A stretch of DNA of 64,000 nucleotides from Leptoclinus maculatus (taxonomy: Eukaryota > Chordata > Actinopteri > Perciformes > Stichaeidae): positions 226,001 to 290,000 of the forward strand of contig JAVDOI010000182.1 of assembly GCA_032191485.1 (NCBI GenBank). Reading direction: 5' to 3'. Both the position numbers and the translations under genes were made by a program. Below the pieces are notes generated by a model. The model was given only the letters and a program-made list of their open reading frames with translations, was not told the origin of the DNA and made no database searches. This document shows, one piece after another, positions 33,912 through 45,400 of this stretch. How positions within the stretch are numbered: the first letter of the stretch is position 1; each line of letters begins with the position of its first letter.

Positions 33912-34889
33912 TGGGAAAACATAATCACAGACGTCCTTAGGTCAGCTCACATGTCAGGGCCTTGTTGTGCTTTATAAAATAGATTTGTCCCATTTAAAAC
34001 AGTTGTTCAAGCTGCCATGGGTTACAAATTTGTGTGTCGTTAAGACAAAATTTTTGCAAAACTATTAGTACATTGACAAACGTGTTGAAGCTAAGGTTGA
34101 AATAGTCCTTTTAACAATCACCTTTACTGTAACTGTTTAAATGACATACAGCCACATTACTGCCTTGTCAATTGCACTGTATTCTAGGAGTAGAACTTAC
34201 CTTAGGTAGTCCAATGAGTTATGTCCAGGCCTGAAGTCACCACCACCAGTCAGGGGAAAAATCATGAGAAGAAAACAAATAAAAACACATTCATATTAAG
34301 GGGAGAGGAAATTGTCCATTCAGTGTTAAGCTTGAGTTGTGTACGGTTAAACTGTATTACTACTTTACCCCAGCCGGTAACCGTTTGTGTAAGGACCAAG
34401 TGAGAAAACCTAGCAGCAGTTGACCCAAACAACACAGCAGCTTAATAGCACACTGGCACAGCAATACTGAGCTGGGTAACGCTTACCTTAACGTTAGCCA
34501 CCGCGACTTATAACTGTGGTGCTTTCACACAGCGAGCACTTATCACCGCCGCCAAACTCATTTCCAACATGAAGACGAAGGCAGCCCCGTCACTGAGGCC
34601 AGCCAGCACAACACCTTGTTATCACTGCATCTCCCACACAGACAAGATTAGTGTTTTTGGGTCGGCAACCGGACGCACCTCTAAGCGAGCACGAGGGAGG
34701 CACGGTATTTACATTGGAAACAACGCAGGTGGCGGTGGTAAATTCAGTCTTTCTGAAGTAGCTAAGACACAATTTCGCCTTCCACATCACCGTGAGGTTC
34801 TAGTGTAGTCCAAGAAGTGTGATCGTGCGCTGACACACACACACACACACACACACGCTTATCTGTTAATAAAATGATAGCAGCTTTGC
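33912..34889. other. Mostly featureless stretch with two minus-strand donor-like sites
   Basis: Donor consensus sites on the minus strand occur at about 34489 (AAG|gtaagc) and 34201 (AAG|gtaagt), so 5' non-coding exons of a minus-strand transcript are possible. Nothing else was recognised. An (AC)n microsatellite is at 34832-34856. Confidence 0.3.
34832..34856. repeat. (AC)n microsatellite
   Basis: About twelve AC units just past the end of the TIL exon of the second sspo fragment. Confidence 0.9.
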
Positions 34890-36490
34890 CTTCAGGGCAG
34901 CGACAGCCGGGCTGACATTCGGCGTTGCCCTGGCACTCTATGCCCTGCTGGAGGTCTGAGCAGCGCTGTGGACACTGGTTGGCACACGACACAAACTCCT
35001 GGCCTGGCGGGCAGCCTCTCTCATCTGACAATACACAAACACAAGGTCATGAATTTTCCCATGATGCTGCAGGCATTTCCTTTGCATGACGTGCCTCACC
35101 AAGAATCAGAGGCTGTGCTTACTTTCTCAACACAAAGCATCATCTGGAAAAACAGCAATATGCTGAATAAATGAGCACAGGATGGATCTTTGGGGGTCAT
35201 AGCAATCTCAACTCAACGAGCGTGCGTGCGTGTGTGTACACGTTGGGTTTGTCTCACCGCAGGGTTTGGTGTTGCAGGGTTTGACCTGGTTCTTCTCTCC
35301 TTCACACTTCTTCCCTCCGTTCTTGGGCGGAGGGCTGGAGCAGGAGCGAGTGCGTATGGAGCGCCCGCCTCCACAGCGCTTATCACGGTGAGACCAGGGA
35401 CTCAAGGGGGACCAACCTCCATCCACTGCATCGTCCACACACAGACACACATGAACACAAGCACAAAGAACACCAGTGTGTCTTCACGTTTCACACTAAA
35501 CCATCATTACAGTTCATCACAACTTGGCTGATATTTTCACATTCTCCATCATTTCTATTGCTTTTGATAAAGTTGGATTATATTACAGATTGCAAAAAAA
35601 AACAAAACCAGTTTAATAACACTGTTGTGAAGACGACTCACTAGATCTGTAAAGCAAAGATGAGCTAGTACACAAGAGGAATTAGGTCCTGAGGATTATG
35701 ATTCCTCACCTCCTCTGCAGCCGAGGATCTCCACACGCAGGTAGAAGGTGGGTCTGAACTCCACAGAGATGACGCGCAGGTAGCGAGCTCTGACCAGCCG
35801 ACCGAGCCAGCGGGTCACTGGGTTCCTGCCCGCCATGCGCACCTCAAACACCTTCACACAACCGACAGGGCAATTCCACATGAGCACATCTAATGTCTAG
35901 AAGAATGCATCAGATTTGTCTTTTTCTCCCCATGTATGAACACATTCATATGTAAATACAGAAAACATTTGATGTTAAATAAGACACTAAATGTCCACAT
36001 TAGTACAAATACCTTAGCTGGGCCTCCAGGGTTCCCATCCTCAGTATAGTCTGTGAAGAGGCTGCTGTGCAGGGCGAAGGCCAGGCGGTATTTAGTGAGG
36101 TAGCCCCACATGCGTTCACTGACCTGGGTCACCACCCCTGATACCCATGTGGGCTCCAGGAAGTCCACCTGGAAAAAGGGCTGGGGATCTGCAGGTAAGG
36201 GGCTCCATCCAGGCTCCATAACCTGACTGCACAGAGGATGATGTGGTTTGTTGTTTTTTTCTGAATGCTTTATATTTTAGACTTTTAAGTGCATGCAAAA
36301 AAACACGTGGAATGTTCCTGCTAGTGTACACTTAAGGGACGACTACCAATCAAAGGTTAGATCGCTCACACGTTAGGGACGATGTTTAGTCGTCCAGCAT
36401 CAGCAGGGTTGTTCTCGCGGTGCGAGGACGACGTCAGCTGACCGTATCGAATCCTCCCATCCTCCAGTCCAAGGGGAGAGGAGCAGATGG
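34890..36490 (-). pseudogene. sspo: SCO-spondin fragment 2: F5/8C + TSP1 + TIL exons
   Basis: In gene order: 36372-36490, 36013-36222 and 35710-35896 are a near-identical copy of the F5/8C exons at 20.6-21.4 kb. 35258-35425 is a TSP1 module (DGGWSPLSPWS, RSIRTRSCSSPP) and 34890-35024 a TIL module (CPPGQEFVSCANQCPQRC). The TSP1 has Arg where a Cys of the CxxxC pair is usual (SHRDKRCGGG). The TIL exon is short: after GCRCPEG it has only a GC donor (AAG|gcaaag), and it lacks the usual final cysteines, so it may be cut. In normal SCO-spondin, and in copy 1, LDLa modules follow the F5/8C domain; here they are missing and other modules follow. The fragment is flanked by wdfy3 exons on both sides. 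It is too short to be a gene. Confidence 0.8.
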
Positions 36491-36529
36491 CTGCAGAATA
36501 TGATACACATGTTAACACCATCCAACAGA

Positions 36530-37750
36530 GTCTGGCAAACTGAACACTTCAAACACATTAATCCTATTCTGTTCAATCAAAACCTGCTTAACGCTACTCT
36601 GCCTGGTCTGCATTTGATTCCTCCACCATGCCCCGTGACAGTACCACGTAATAGTGAAGGGGTTGACATTCATCAGCTGCAGTGTTTTCAGGAGAACATG
36701 AGGCTGTAGGGTGTTAAAGGCTGAACTGAAATCTACAAACAGTCTAGCATAGGCCCTCGGATTCTCCAGGTGTTTAGTCACTAGATGCACTATACTGTTG
36801 GTTGCATCATCAGTGCCTCTCTGCTGTGTGTATGCAAACTGGTAGGGATCTAGCTGTGGGCCTACATCCAGCCGTAGTTTGCTCACCATGAGCTTCTCCA
36901 TACACTTCATCACAACAGAGGTTGGAGCAATAGGTCTAAAATCATTATTCTCCTGTGGACAGGGTTTCTTAGGGACGGGTATGATGATTGCCTTTTTCCA
37001 TCGTGTTGGTACAGTGTGAGAATCTAGGGACCTCTGGAAAATGGGGCACCAGGCAGGTGTCAATTCATCTGCACATGTTTTTAATAGAAAAGCAGAGATA
37101 CCATCTGGACCTGTGGCCTTGTTGACATTGATTTGCTTAAGGACCTTGTTGACGGATTCATGGTCAATCTCTAGCCTGTCAACATCATCAATAGCAATAC
37201 TATCAAGCACCATGTCACACTCAGCTGAGAAGTCATAATTGTCAAACCGCTTGTAAAAAGCATTCAGCTCATTTGCTTTAGCCAGTTCATCTACAGCATA
37301 TAAGGATTTTTTTGTGGGTTTCATGTTGGTGGCTGTTTTCATGGAGTTCATAGTTTTTTAGAGTTCATAGCCTGGAGGTTTTCCTCTATTGCCTCCCTAT
37401 GGTGTTCCCGAGCTTCTTTCAGCCTCTGGTTCAACTCCTTTTGTACAGTTTTTAGTTGTAGGTGGTCGTTGGTCTTAAATGCCTGCTTGTTTCTGTTAAT
37501 ACAGTCCTTCACCTCCTTTGTGATGTAAGGTTTGTTGTTAGGGTAGACTTTTATTGTCCTTTTTGGAATCAGTGTCAACACAAAATGTTATGTAACTTGT
37601 GGTAACTTCTGTGGCATTGTCCAGGTTTGGCTCTCCAGAGAAGGTGTCCCAGTCTGTACATAGAAAGCAACCTTTCAGTGTTTCTATGCTGTCATCTGTC
37701 CATGCATTGATAGATGTTGTTTTGAAAGACACCCCACCCGCTTGTCCCCT
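36530..37750 (-). mobile_element. Non-LTR retrotransposon RT fragment, copy 2
   Basis: Duplicate of the LINE at 21.4-22.6 kb, with the same frames (37348-37581 and 36512-37351), the same truncation point and the same frame change. A 10-bp segment present in copy 1 (about 22606-22615) is absent here. Shared truncation shows that the LINE inserted and decayed before the block was duplicated. Confidence 0.88.
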
Positions 37751-38065
37751 GAAGTCCAGATCTTCACAAGAATGATGATCACCATCTGACTTTCTTTACG
37801 CTGCATATAAACCAGTGTAACTTGATACATATGACAATACTGGTCTGTTATTGTAGTGACATGATGCTTTATGAGAGCTTTGTAATCTTCTCTCTAGGGC
37901 AGTACCAAATGTAAAGAAAAATCCTTGAACAAAGCTAAAAGAATTCAGTCTTTTTCTATTAAATTAACTTGTTTTGATTCATTTAGTTTCAATACATTTG
38001 GACTTCATTAGACTGCTGAAATGGAGCAGCAGTCCAACCGCCGTGTTTCTGTTTGTATTCAGTAC

Positions 38066-39391
38066 CTTTGGTAAACTTTGTTGCGGACGCCTTTCTGGAA
38101 GGCCAACAAGTAGTTCCTCCCATCTGCTGAGAAGACTTCCACCGCCATGGGCTGAAAGACGATGACATACACGACATTTAATGATCAAAAAACAAGGTGG
38201 TGAGTTAAGCACTAAGAAAAGCAAGAGGTAACTTTGGTATCTTTCAACCTGGACTCTACTTTGAATGTTTTTGTGTCTAAGTGACTAATGAGAACAACAC
38301 ATTTGTTTAGCTGCTGCCGTCTGCAGCGTTCTCCCTCAATACCGGACCAATGTCAGTAACTGTTGTATACCTTTTAGTCACTAAGACACAAAAACATGGG
38401 AAAATAGTGTCCATGTTGAAAAATGACCATGAAAGCTACTCAATATAAATGTCTAACTCAAAGATGTGTATTGTGTGTATTGGTTCTATATGTGCATGCT
38501 GACCTGCAGCAGGTAGCGTCTCTTGTGCACTTCCTTGATGTCCTCGTAGGCGAAGATGCTGCAGGTTCTCTTCAGCTGACTCTGTCCTTGTCTCGCTCCT
38601 CTGGGGATGATGGCCTCATGCAAACTGGACACGGACGACAGAGAGCGAGGACTTTATCAACTGTCGACTCAGTTCGACATTACGTTTCACCTAGAAAGCA
38701 CTCGTGTCAACAAAAAGGGTTTATTTCCTCACACCATTGTAATCATAAGAAGTTTTATGTTTTCATCTGATGAATGACAATGAATTGATTATAAACATGT
38801 CCATCATTACTATTATTATGAATTGACTTATAAGCTCATTGAATCCTCATTTCAGGCCCCCGTAGACACCATGTTTAGACTCAGTTTAACACCTGAGGGT
38901 GACACAATATTATACACAATAATAACTTAAAGAAAGGTACTGTATGTAACACTGGAGACTGATTTGAGCCCTGAGCCGTTCTAAAACTGGAGCAGTCCGG
39001 ACTCGCTGACCTTCTCTCCCTCCTCCGGGAGGCGCAGCAGAGACGTGTTGTCCGTCCTCTGCTCCTCCTCGGGGCCTCCCGACTCCAGCAGCTGCTCCCG
39101 ACTGTCCTCGTCCGCTGTGGACCGAGACCTCTTCAGAGGAGCCTTCACCAGGCCTGGAGAGCACAGCGGAGTGTTAGACACAGTACACCAAGAAGATAGA
39201 ATACTAAACCAAGAACCTTTCTGAGTAAGAACAAAGTGTTCCCTGGTGTTGCGTCTGGACCTTTGACTCTTGCGATGGTGTCCTCTCCGTGCTCGGGCTC
39301 ATGCTGTGTGGTCTCTCCCTTGGTGTTGTGCTCCACAGAGTGCTGGTACATGCCAGGGTTTCCAGACAGCAACCGCACGTAGTACTCCTTA
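38066..39391 (-). pseudogene. wdfy3: wdfy3 exons of the pre-BEACH/PH region, copy 2
   Basis: The same four exons as copy 1, shifted by 15,120 bp: 39261-39391, 39011-39153, 38504-38625 and 38066-38151. Encoded residues are unchanged. This copy is upstream of, and on the same strand as, the wdfy3 BEACH-to-FYVE exons at 33.1-29.5 kb, so these two pieces may be the remains of one wdfy3 gene interrupted by the sspo fragment and a LINE. The exon that starts the PH fold is again missing. Confidence 0.8.
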
Positions 39392-40239
39392 CTGAATCAT
39401 AATGAATCACAACCCCTAAATCATTATACGCATCTCCAGATTCATGCCATTATATAGTCTTATTAATAATAATAATATTCAAGAAGGTTTGACTGTGTAT
39501 GAAATGCAAATGACCAAATAAATGCATGAAAGCTACCCCATCATTTGTAGCTGTAACTAAGGGACATCATATTGACTTCAAAGCAGAACGATCTGGGATG
39601 ATATGCAACCACTTCCATGCAAAAGACATAAGACATGTCACTTATGGTTAGTTTGATACAAGGATGTTCATTCTGATAATGTGAACTTCACATAATGTGA
39701 GATCCAATCCAACAGCCTCATCTGTAGCACCAGTAACTTGGTGTTCATGTAGAACACGTTCACATGCAAATGCACATAAAACCAACGGAGACGTGCGTGT
39801 TTATTTAACGTTAACGTGATTCAAATGAAGCACCGGGTCCCGGTCATATCTTGTTGTTCTTTCGTTACGTGTCCGTAAAGTAACAGAGTATCTCTAGTTC
39901 ACCTTAACTGGCCGCTGGTCAGCCTCTATATTCACTGACCTACAGTAGTAAGCGATAACTCATTTTATTTGAATGCACGCTCGTGTTAACTTATGATACT
40001 TTTGGTCACAAAAACGCATCAAAGTCGGACATGAATTAACCGGTATGAACCGTTAACGGCTCCAGATTACAACACGTTAGCATGTTAGCATAACAAACTC
40101 ATACAGAAGTCCGACTTCGACACAATAACACAAAAGAAACACAACTGACTTCATCTTCATAGCTTTCAAGTGAATGTCAGACAGCCCAGACTAATTATCA
40201 TGACATTTGAATTCATTGTTATTCATCTTAATGACTTAC

Positions 40240-40325
40240 CGTTTCACGTAAGGCTGAGACCGACTGACTGACTAACACCGGAGAAAGTCTGTCATTCGCA
40301 AAACGGCGCCACAGCGCTGCTGGTG
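40240..40325 (-). promoter_or_regulatory. Possible 5' non-coding exon/promoter, copy 2 (minus strand)
   Basis: Identical to 25120-25205, including the ACG|gtaagt donor. It lies upstream of wdfy3 PH copy 2. Confidence 0.35.
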
Positions 40326-40932
40326 GCCAAAGATAGATTATACATTTATATATATATATATATTAAATGTATTTTATTTAACAGATGGCATTTCTCTCTC
40401 AATCGTGACCAAATGGTCAGCTGGAACATGCATCAAACTAAAACATGTTTGTCAAAAATATGTAGAGCGATTCAAAAATATGAATAAATCGCCACACTTA
40501 TTGCTTCAATCAGTTTCATGACATAATTAACATTCAAATAATAAACTCACTATAATGTGACTGCCTAATATGAATGAAAGAATGAAATAAAATACCCTAT
40601 TCATAAGCTGTGTTAACATTGCAGGCCACTAAAATACATATCACCTTCACATTATGTTACTACACAACTAAGCTAGCTATTGTAAACATTAGCTAAAGTA
40701 GCAACGTTAGCTGTTGGAACTGTTGGTAATTACCCACAATTCCAAGGGGCAGCCTCAGCCACATTAATAAAGCCAAGAACCTAAAAATGAAAGCAATTTA
40801 AAATGTGAAAACAGTCTCTGTGAAGTTAAATTGAGCCAGAGATGTAGTCAGATATGAAAATATCCAAAGAACAATAACTGGCACCCTCAGTTAAAAGGGT
40901 TTGACATTGTAATACTATAAATAGCAAATTTA

Positions 40933-41339
40933 GCAGCATCAGTCGGATCCTGACGGAGAAATCCAAGTGGTCCCTTACGGAACGGAACCGTCATTCTCCC
41001 AGGGAAAATAAAATGTTTGTGCATTTGACCTGTAAAGACAAAGAGTAAAATATATTTTTTTGCTGCAAAACATTTGCATCAAGCAGCCTTACTAATCTTT
41101 AACTACCGGTAATAGCCTAATTAGCATTAATTAATAAACTCATCAACATCTGTGTATGTCACAAAAAAGACAAAATGTGAAAGACAAAAACACTTATTTC
41201 AGCATTTATTTATTCAGTTTTTTATTCATTTCTGTATTTATACATTTATTTATTTAGTCCTGTATTTATACATTTATTTATTCTTTCCTGTATTCATTTA
41301 TACATTTATTATTGCATTTATTTATACTTAAAAACAATT
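40933..41339. repeat. Second copy of 27352-27754
   Basis: About 400 bp matching the start region of the FGKYKGK ORF and the TTTATTTA repeat, with several substitutions and a 5-bp insertion (CCGGT-containing). The ORF body is missing. Confidence 0.88.
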
Positions 41340-42400
41340 GCTGGAGTTTGCCGGTGGCTCAGCAGCCCCCCGACCAGCACCCCCCCCACCACCTGCCTGC
41401 CCAGGTTTTTTGACAGTGGGGATGACACAAGGGCCAGAAGGAAGTATTGCAGGAGGTGCCATGATGCTGGACAACCTCGGGTGAGGACAGCAACTTATTG
41501 CATGGGGTGTGATGTTCCTCTCTGCCACACTGCAAAAAAGGAATGCTTTTATCTGTGGCACAGTGAAAGGTAACCGCACACAGACAAAGCCCTTCATCCA
41601 TCCTGCCTTCTGCCATGGACCTGCTGACACCCCATTATTATGGGAATAATGTAAATAGTGTTTGGTTTGATGTGTGTTTTTACAGTTTTTTACTAAATAG
41701 TGTTTGGTTTGATGTGTGTTTTTACAGTTTGCACTTTACAGTTTTTACTAAATTAAATCCGTTCCATTTGGATTCAACATTCAGCTGATTTGTGTGTTTT
41801 TTTATGTCTGGTTGAATTTTCAAAAAAAAAAAAAAAAAGAAAGAAAAAAAAAGCCCAAAACTGCTGTATTAGGATGTATTGAACACCATTAGTAATATAC
41901 AAGTGAAATATGTAGTTTGGTACATGAGAAAATTCAAATGGCACACATGGCACACATGGCACACATGGCACACATGGTGCCCAAATGCACATTTTGGAAA
42001 CCTCGCCTAAACTCTCTGTACTAAAACCTCTAATTTTGTTCTGCTTCACTTTATCAAAGTCAAACTTTGCAGAGAGTGCACTGCTGACATGTTGTGCTAT
42101 GATTTGGGAGAGGTGTTAGAAGTGTCAGCTGCCATTATTTCAAAGAAATTATGTCAAAAAGTGCTTTGTCTTCAGGCGAACTTGACACTTTTCAATTTGA
42201 GCTGTGTGCCATCTTCCTTTCCTCTTAACCAGTAACATATACACAATATTTACACAATTCATACGAGCAACCCCTTCTTAGTGTTATTACTCCATTGAAA
42301 TTATTCAAATAGACCATGTAGTTAGAGAGTAAGGCCCCTTTGAGTATGGGTATAGTATTTTCGAGCAGAAGCCTAAAAATGGGGCTAGGTAGGAAAAGGT
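41340..42400. other. Stretch between the duplication and the satellite
   Basis: A 100-codon minus-strand ORF (41328-41630, with PFTVPQIKAFLFCSVAERNI) is not recognised. A ~48-bp duplication lies at about 41650-41745, an A-rich run at 41821-41850, and four copies of CACACATGGC at 41940-41980. Short similarity to 26.84 kb (CTGCTTCACTTTATCAAAGT) appears at 42041. No exon of the gene downstream of the satellite was identified. Confidence 0.4.
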
Positions 42401-42402
42401 TA

Positions 42403-45400
42403 AGTCATGCCTCCACCTACAGCCTCTGCCGGCAACCTGCAGTTGCCGCCTCCACCTGCAGGTTACTGGCAGACAGCTTAGGTCAAGCCTCCACCTACAG
42501 CCTCTGCCAGCAACTTCTGCCAGCAACCTGCAGATGCCGCCTCCACCTGCAGATTCTGGCAGACAGCTTATGTCACGCCTCCACCTACAGCCTCTCTCAG
42601 TAACCTGCAGGTTGCTGGCAGACAGCTTATGTCACGCCTCCACCTACAGCCTCTCTCAGTAACCTGCAGATTCTGGCAGACAGCTTAGGTCACGTCTCCA
42701 CCTACAGCCTCTGCCAGCAACTTCTGCCAGCAACCTGCAGGTGCCGCCTCCACCTGCAGATTCTGGCAGACAGCTTATGTCACGCCTCCACCTAAAGCCT
42801 CTCTCAGTAACCTGTAGGTGCAGCCTCCACCTGCAGGTTGCTGGCAGACAGCTTATGTCACGCCTCCACCTACAGCCTCTGCCAGCAACCTGCAGGTGCC
42901 GCCTCCACCTGCAGATTCTGGCAGACAGCTTATGTCACGCCTCCACCTACATCCTCTGTCAGTAACCTGCAGGTGCAGCCTCCACCTGCAGGTTGCTGGC
43001 AGACAGCTTATGTCACGCCTCCACCTACAGCCTCTGCCGGCAACCTGCAGTTGCCGCCTCCACCTGCAGGTTATTGGCAGACAGCTTAGGCCACGCCTCC
43101 ACCTACAGCCTCTGCCAGCAACTTCTGCCAGCAACCTGCAGGTGCCGCATCCACCTGCAGATTCTGGCAGACAGCTTATGTCACGCCTCCACCTACAGCC
43201 TCTGTCAGTAACCTGCAGGTGCAGCCTCCACCTGCAGGTTGCTGGCAGACAGCTTATGTCACGCCTCCACCTACAGCCTCTGCCAGCAACCTGCAGGTGC
43301 CGCCTCCACCTGCAGATTCTGGCAGACAGTTTAGGTCACGCCTCCACCTACAGCCTCTGCCGGCAACCTGCAGTTGCCGCCTCCACCTGCAGGTTATTGG
43401 CAGACAGCTTAGGCCACGCCTCCACCTACAGCCTCTGCAAGCAACTTCTGCCAGCAACCTGCAGGTGCCGCCTCCACCTGCAGATTCTGGCAGACAGCTT
43501 ATGTCACGCCTCCACCTACAGCCTCTGTCAGTAACCTGCAGGTGCAGCCTCCACCTGCAGGTTGCTGGCAGACAGCTTATGTCACGCCTCCACCTACAGC
43601 CTCTGCCAGCAACCTGCAGGTGCCGCCTCCACCTGCAGATTCTGGCAGACAGCTTAGGTCACGTCTCCACCTACAGCCTCTGCCAGCAACTTCTGCCAGC
43701 AGCCTACAGGTGCCGCCTCCACCTGCAGATTCTGGCAAACAGCTTAAGTCATGCCTCCACCTACAGCCTCTGCCAGCAACCTGCAGGTGCCGCCTCCACC
43801 TACAGGTTACTGGCAGACAGCTTAGGTCAAGTCTCCACCTACAGCCTCTGCCAGCAACTTCTGCCAGCAACCTGCAGGTGCCGCCTCCACCTACAGGTTA
43901 CTGGCAGGCAGCTTAGGTCATGCCTCCACCTAAAGCCTCTCTCAGTAACCTGCAGGTGCAGCCTCCACCTGCAGATTCTGGCAGACAGCTTAGGTCACGC
44001 CTCCACCTACAGCCTCTGCCAGCAACCTGCAGGTGCCGCCTCCACCTACAGGTTACTGGCAGACAGCTTAGGTCAAGTCTCCACCTACAGCCTCTGCCAG
44101 CAACTTCTGCCAGTAACCTGCAGGTGCCGCCTCCACCTGCAGATTCTGGCAGACAGCTTATGTCACGCCTCCACCTACAGCCTCTGTCAGTAACCTGCAG
44201 GTGCCGCCTCCACCTGCAGATTCTGGCAAACAGCTTAAGTCATGCCTCCACCTACAGCCTCTGCCGGCAACCTGCAGGTGCCGCCTCCACCTACAGGTTA
44301 CTGGCAGGCAGCTTAGGTCACGTCTCCACCTACAGCCTCTGCCAGCAACTTCTGCCAGCAACCTACAGGTGCCGCCTCCACCTGCAGATTCTGGCAGACA
44401 GCTTAAGTCATGCCTCCACCTACAGCCTCTGCCAGCAACCTGCAGGTGCCGCCTCCACCTACAGGTTACTGGCAGACAGCTTAGGTCAAGTCTCCACCTA
44501 CAGCCTCTGCCAGCAACTTCTGCCAGCAACCTGCAGGTGCCGCCTCCACCTGCAGATTCTGGCAGACAGCTTATGTCACGCCTCCACCTACAGCCTCTGT
44601 CAGTAACCTGCAGGTGCAGCCTCCACCTGCAGGTTGCTGGCAGACAGCTTATGTCACGCCTCCACCTACAGCCTCTGTCAGTAACCTGCAGGTGCAGCCT
44701 CCACCTGCAGGTTGCTGGCAGACAGCTTATGTCACGCCTCCACCTACAGCCTCTGCCAGCAACTTCTGCCAGCAACCTACAGGTGCCGCCTCCACCTGCA
44801 GATTCTGGCAGACAGCTTAAGTCATGCCTCCACCTACAGCCTCTGCCAGCAACCTGCAGGTGCCGCCTCCACCTGCAGATTCTGGCAGACAGCTTAGGTC
44901 ACGTCTCCACCTACAGCCTCTGCCAGCAACTTCTGCCAGCAGCCTACAGGTGCCGCCTCCACCTGCAGATTCTGGCAAACAGCTTAAGTCATGCCTCCAC
45001 CTACAGCCTCTGCCAGCAACCTGCAGGTGCCGCCTCCACCTACAGATTCTGGCAGACAGCTTAAGTCATGCCTCCACCTACAGCCTCTGCCAGCAACCTG
45101 CAGGTGCCGCCTCCACCTACAGGTTACTGGCAGACAGCTTAGGTCAAGTCTCCACCTACAGCCTCTGCCAGCAACTTCTGCCAGCAACCTGCAGGTGCCG
45201 CCTCCACCTACAGGTTACTGGCAGGCAGCTTAGGTCATGCCTCCACCTAAAGCCTCTCTCAGTAACCTGCAGGTGCAGCCTCCACCTGCAGATTCTGGCA
45301 GACAGCTTATGTCACGCCTCCACCTACAGCCTCTGCCAGCAACCTGCAGGTGCCGCCTCCACCTACAGGTTACTGGCAGACAGCTTAGGTCAAGTCTCCA

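Larger units (their letters stand above)
35613..40690. repeat. Large direct segmental duplication, right copy
   Basis: Right partner of 20484-25570. Its left boundary joins a TTAATAACAC that is shared with the left copy and lies in the intron after the F5/8C exons. Past 40690 it continues with a diverged stretch to about 40924, then jumps to sequence matching 27352-27754, so 25805-27350 is absent here. Confidence 0.93.

Noticed and set aside
43920..44606. Long ORFs in the satellite as protein-coding genes
   Set aside because: They exist in several frames and on both strands, repeat exactly with the higher-order blocks, and have no start, splice or domain support.
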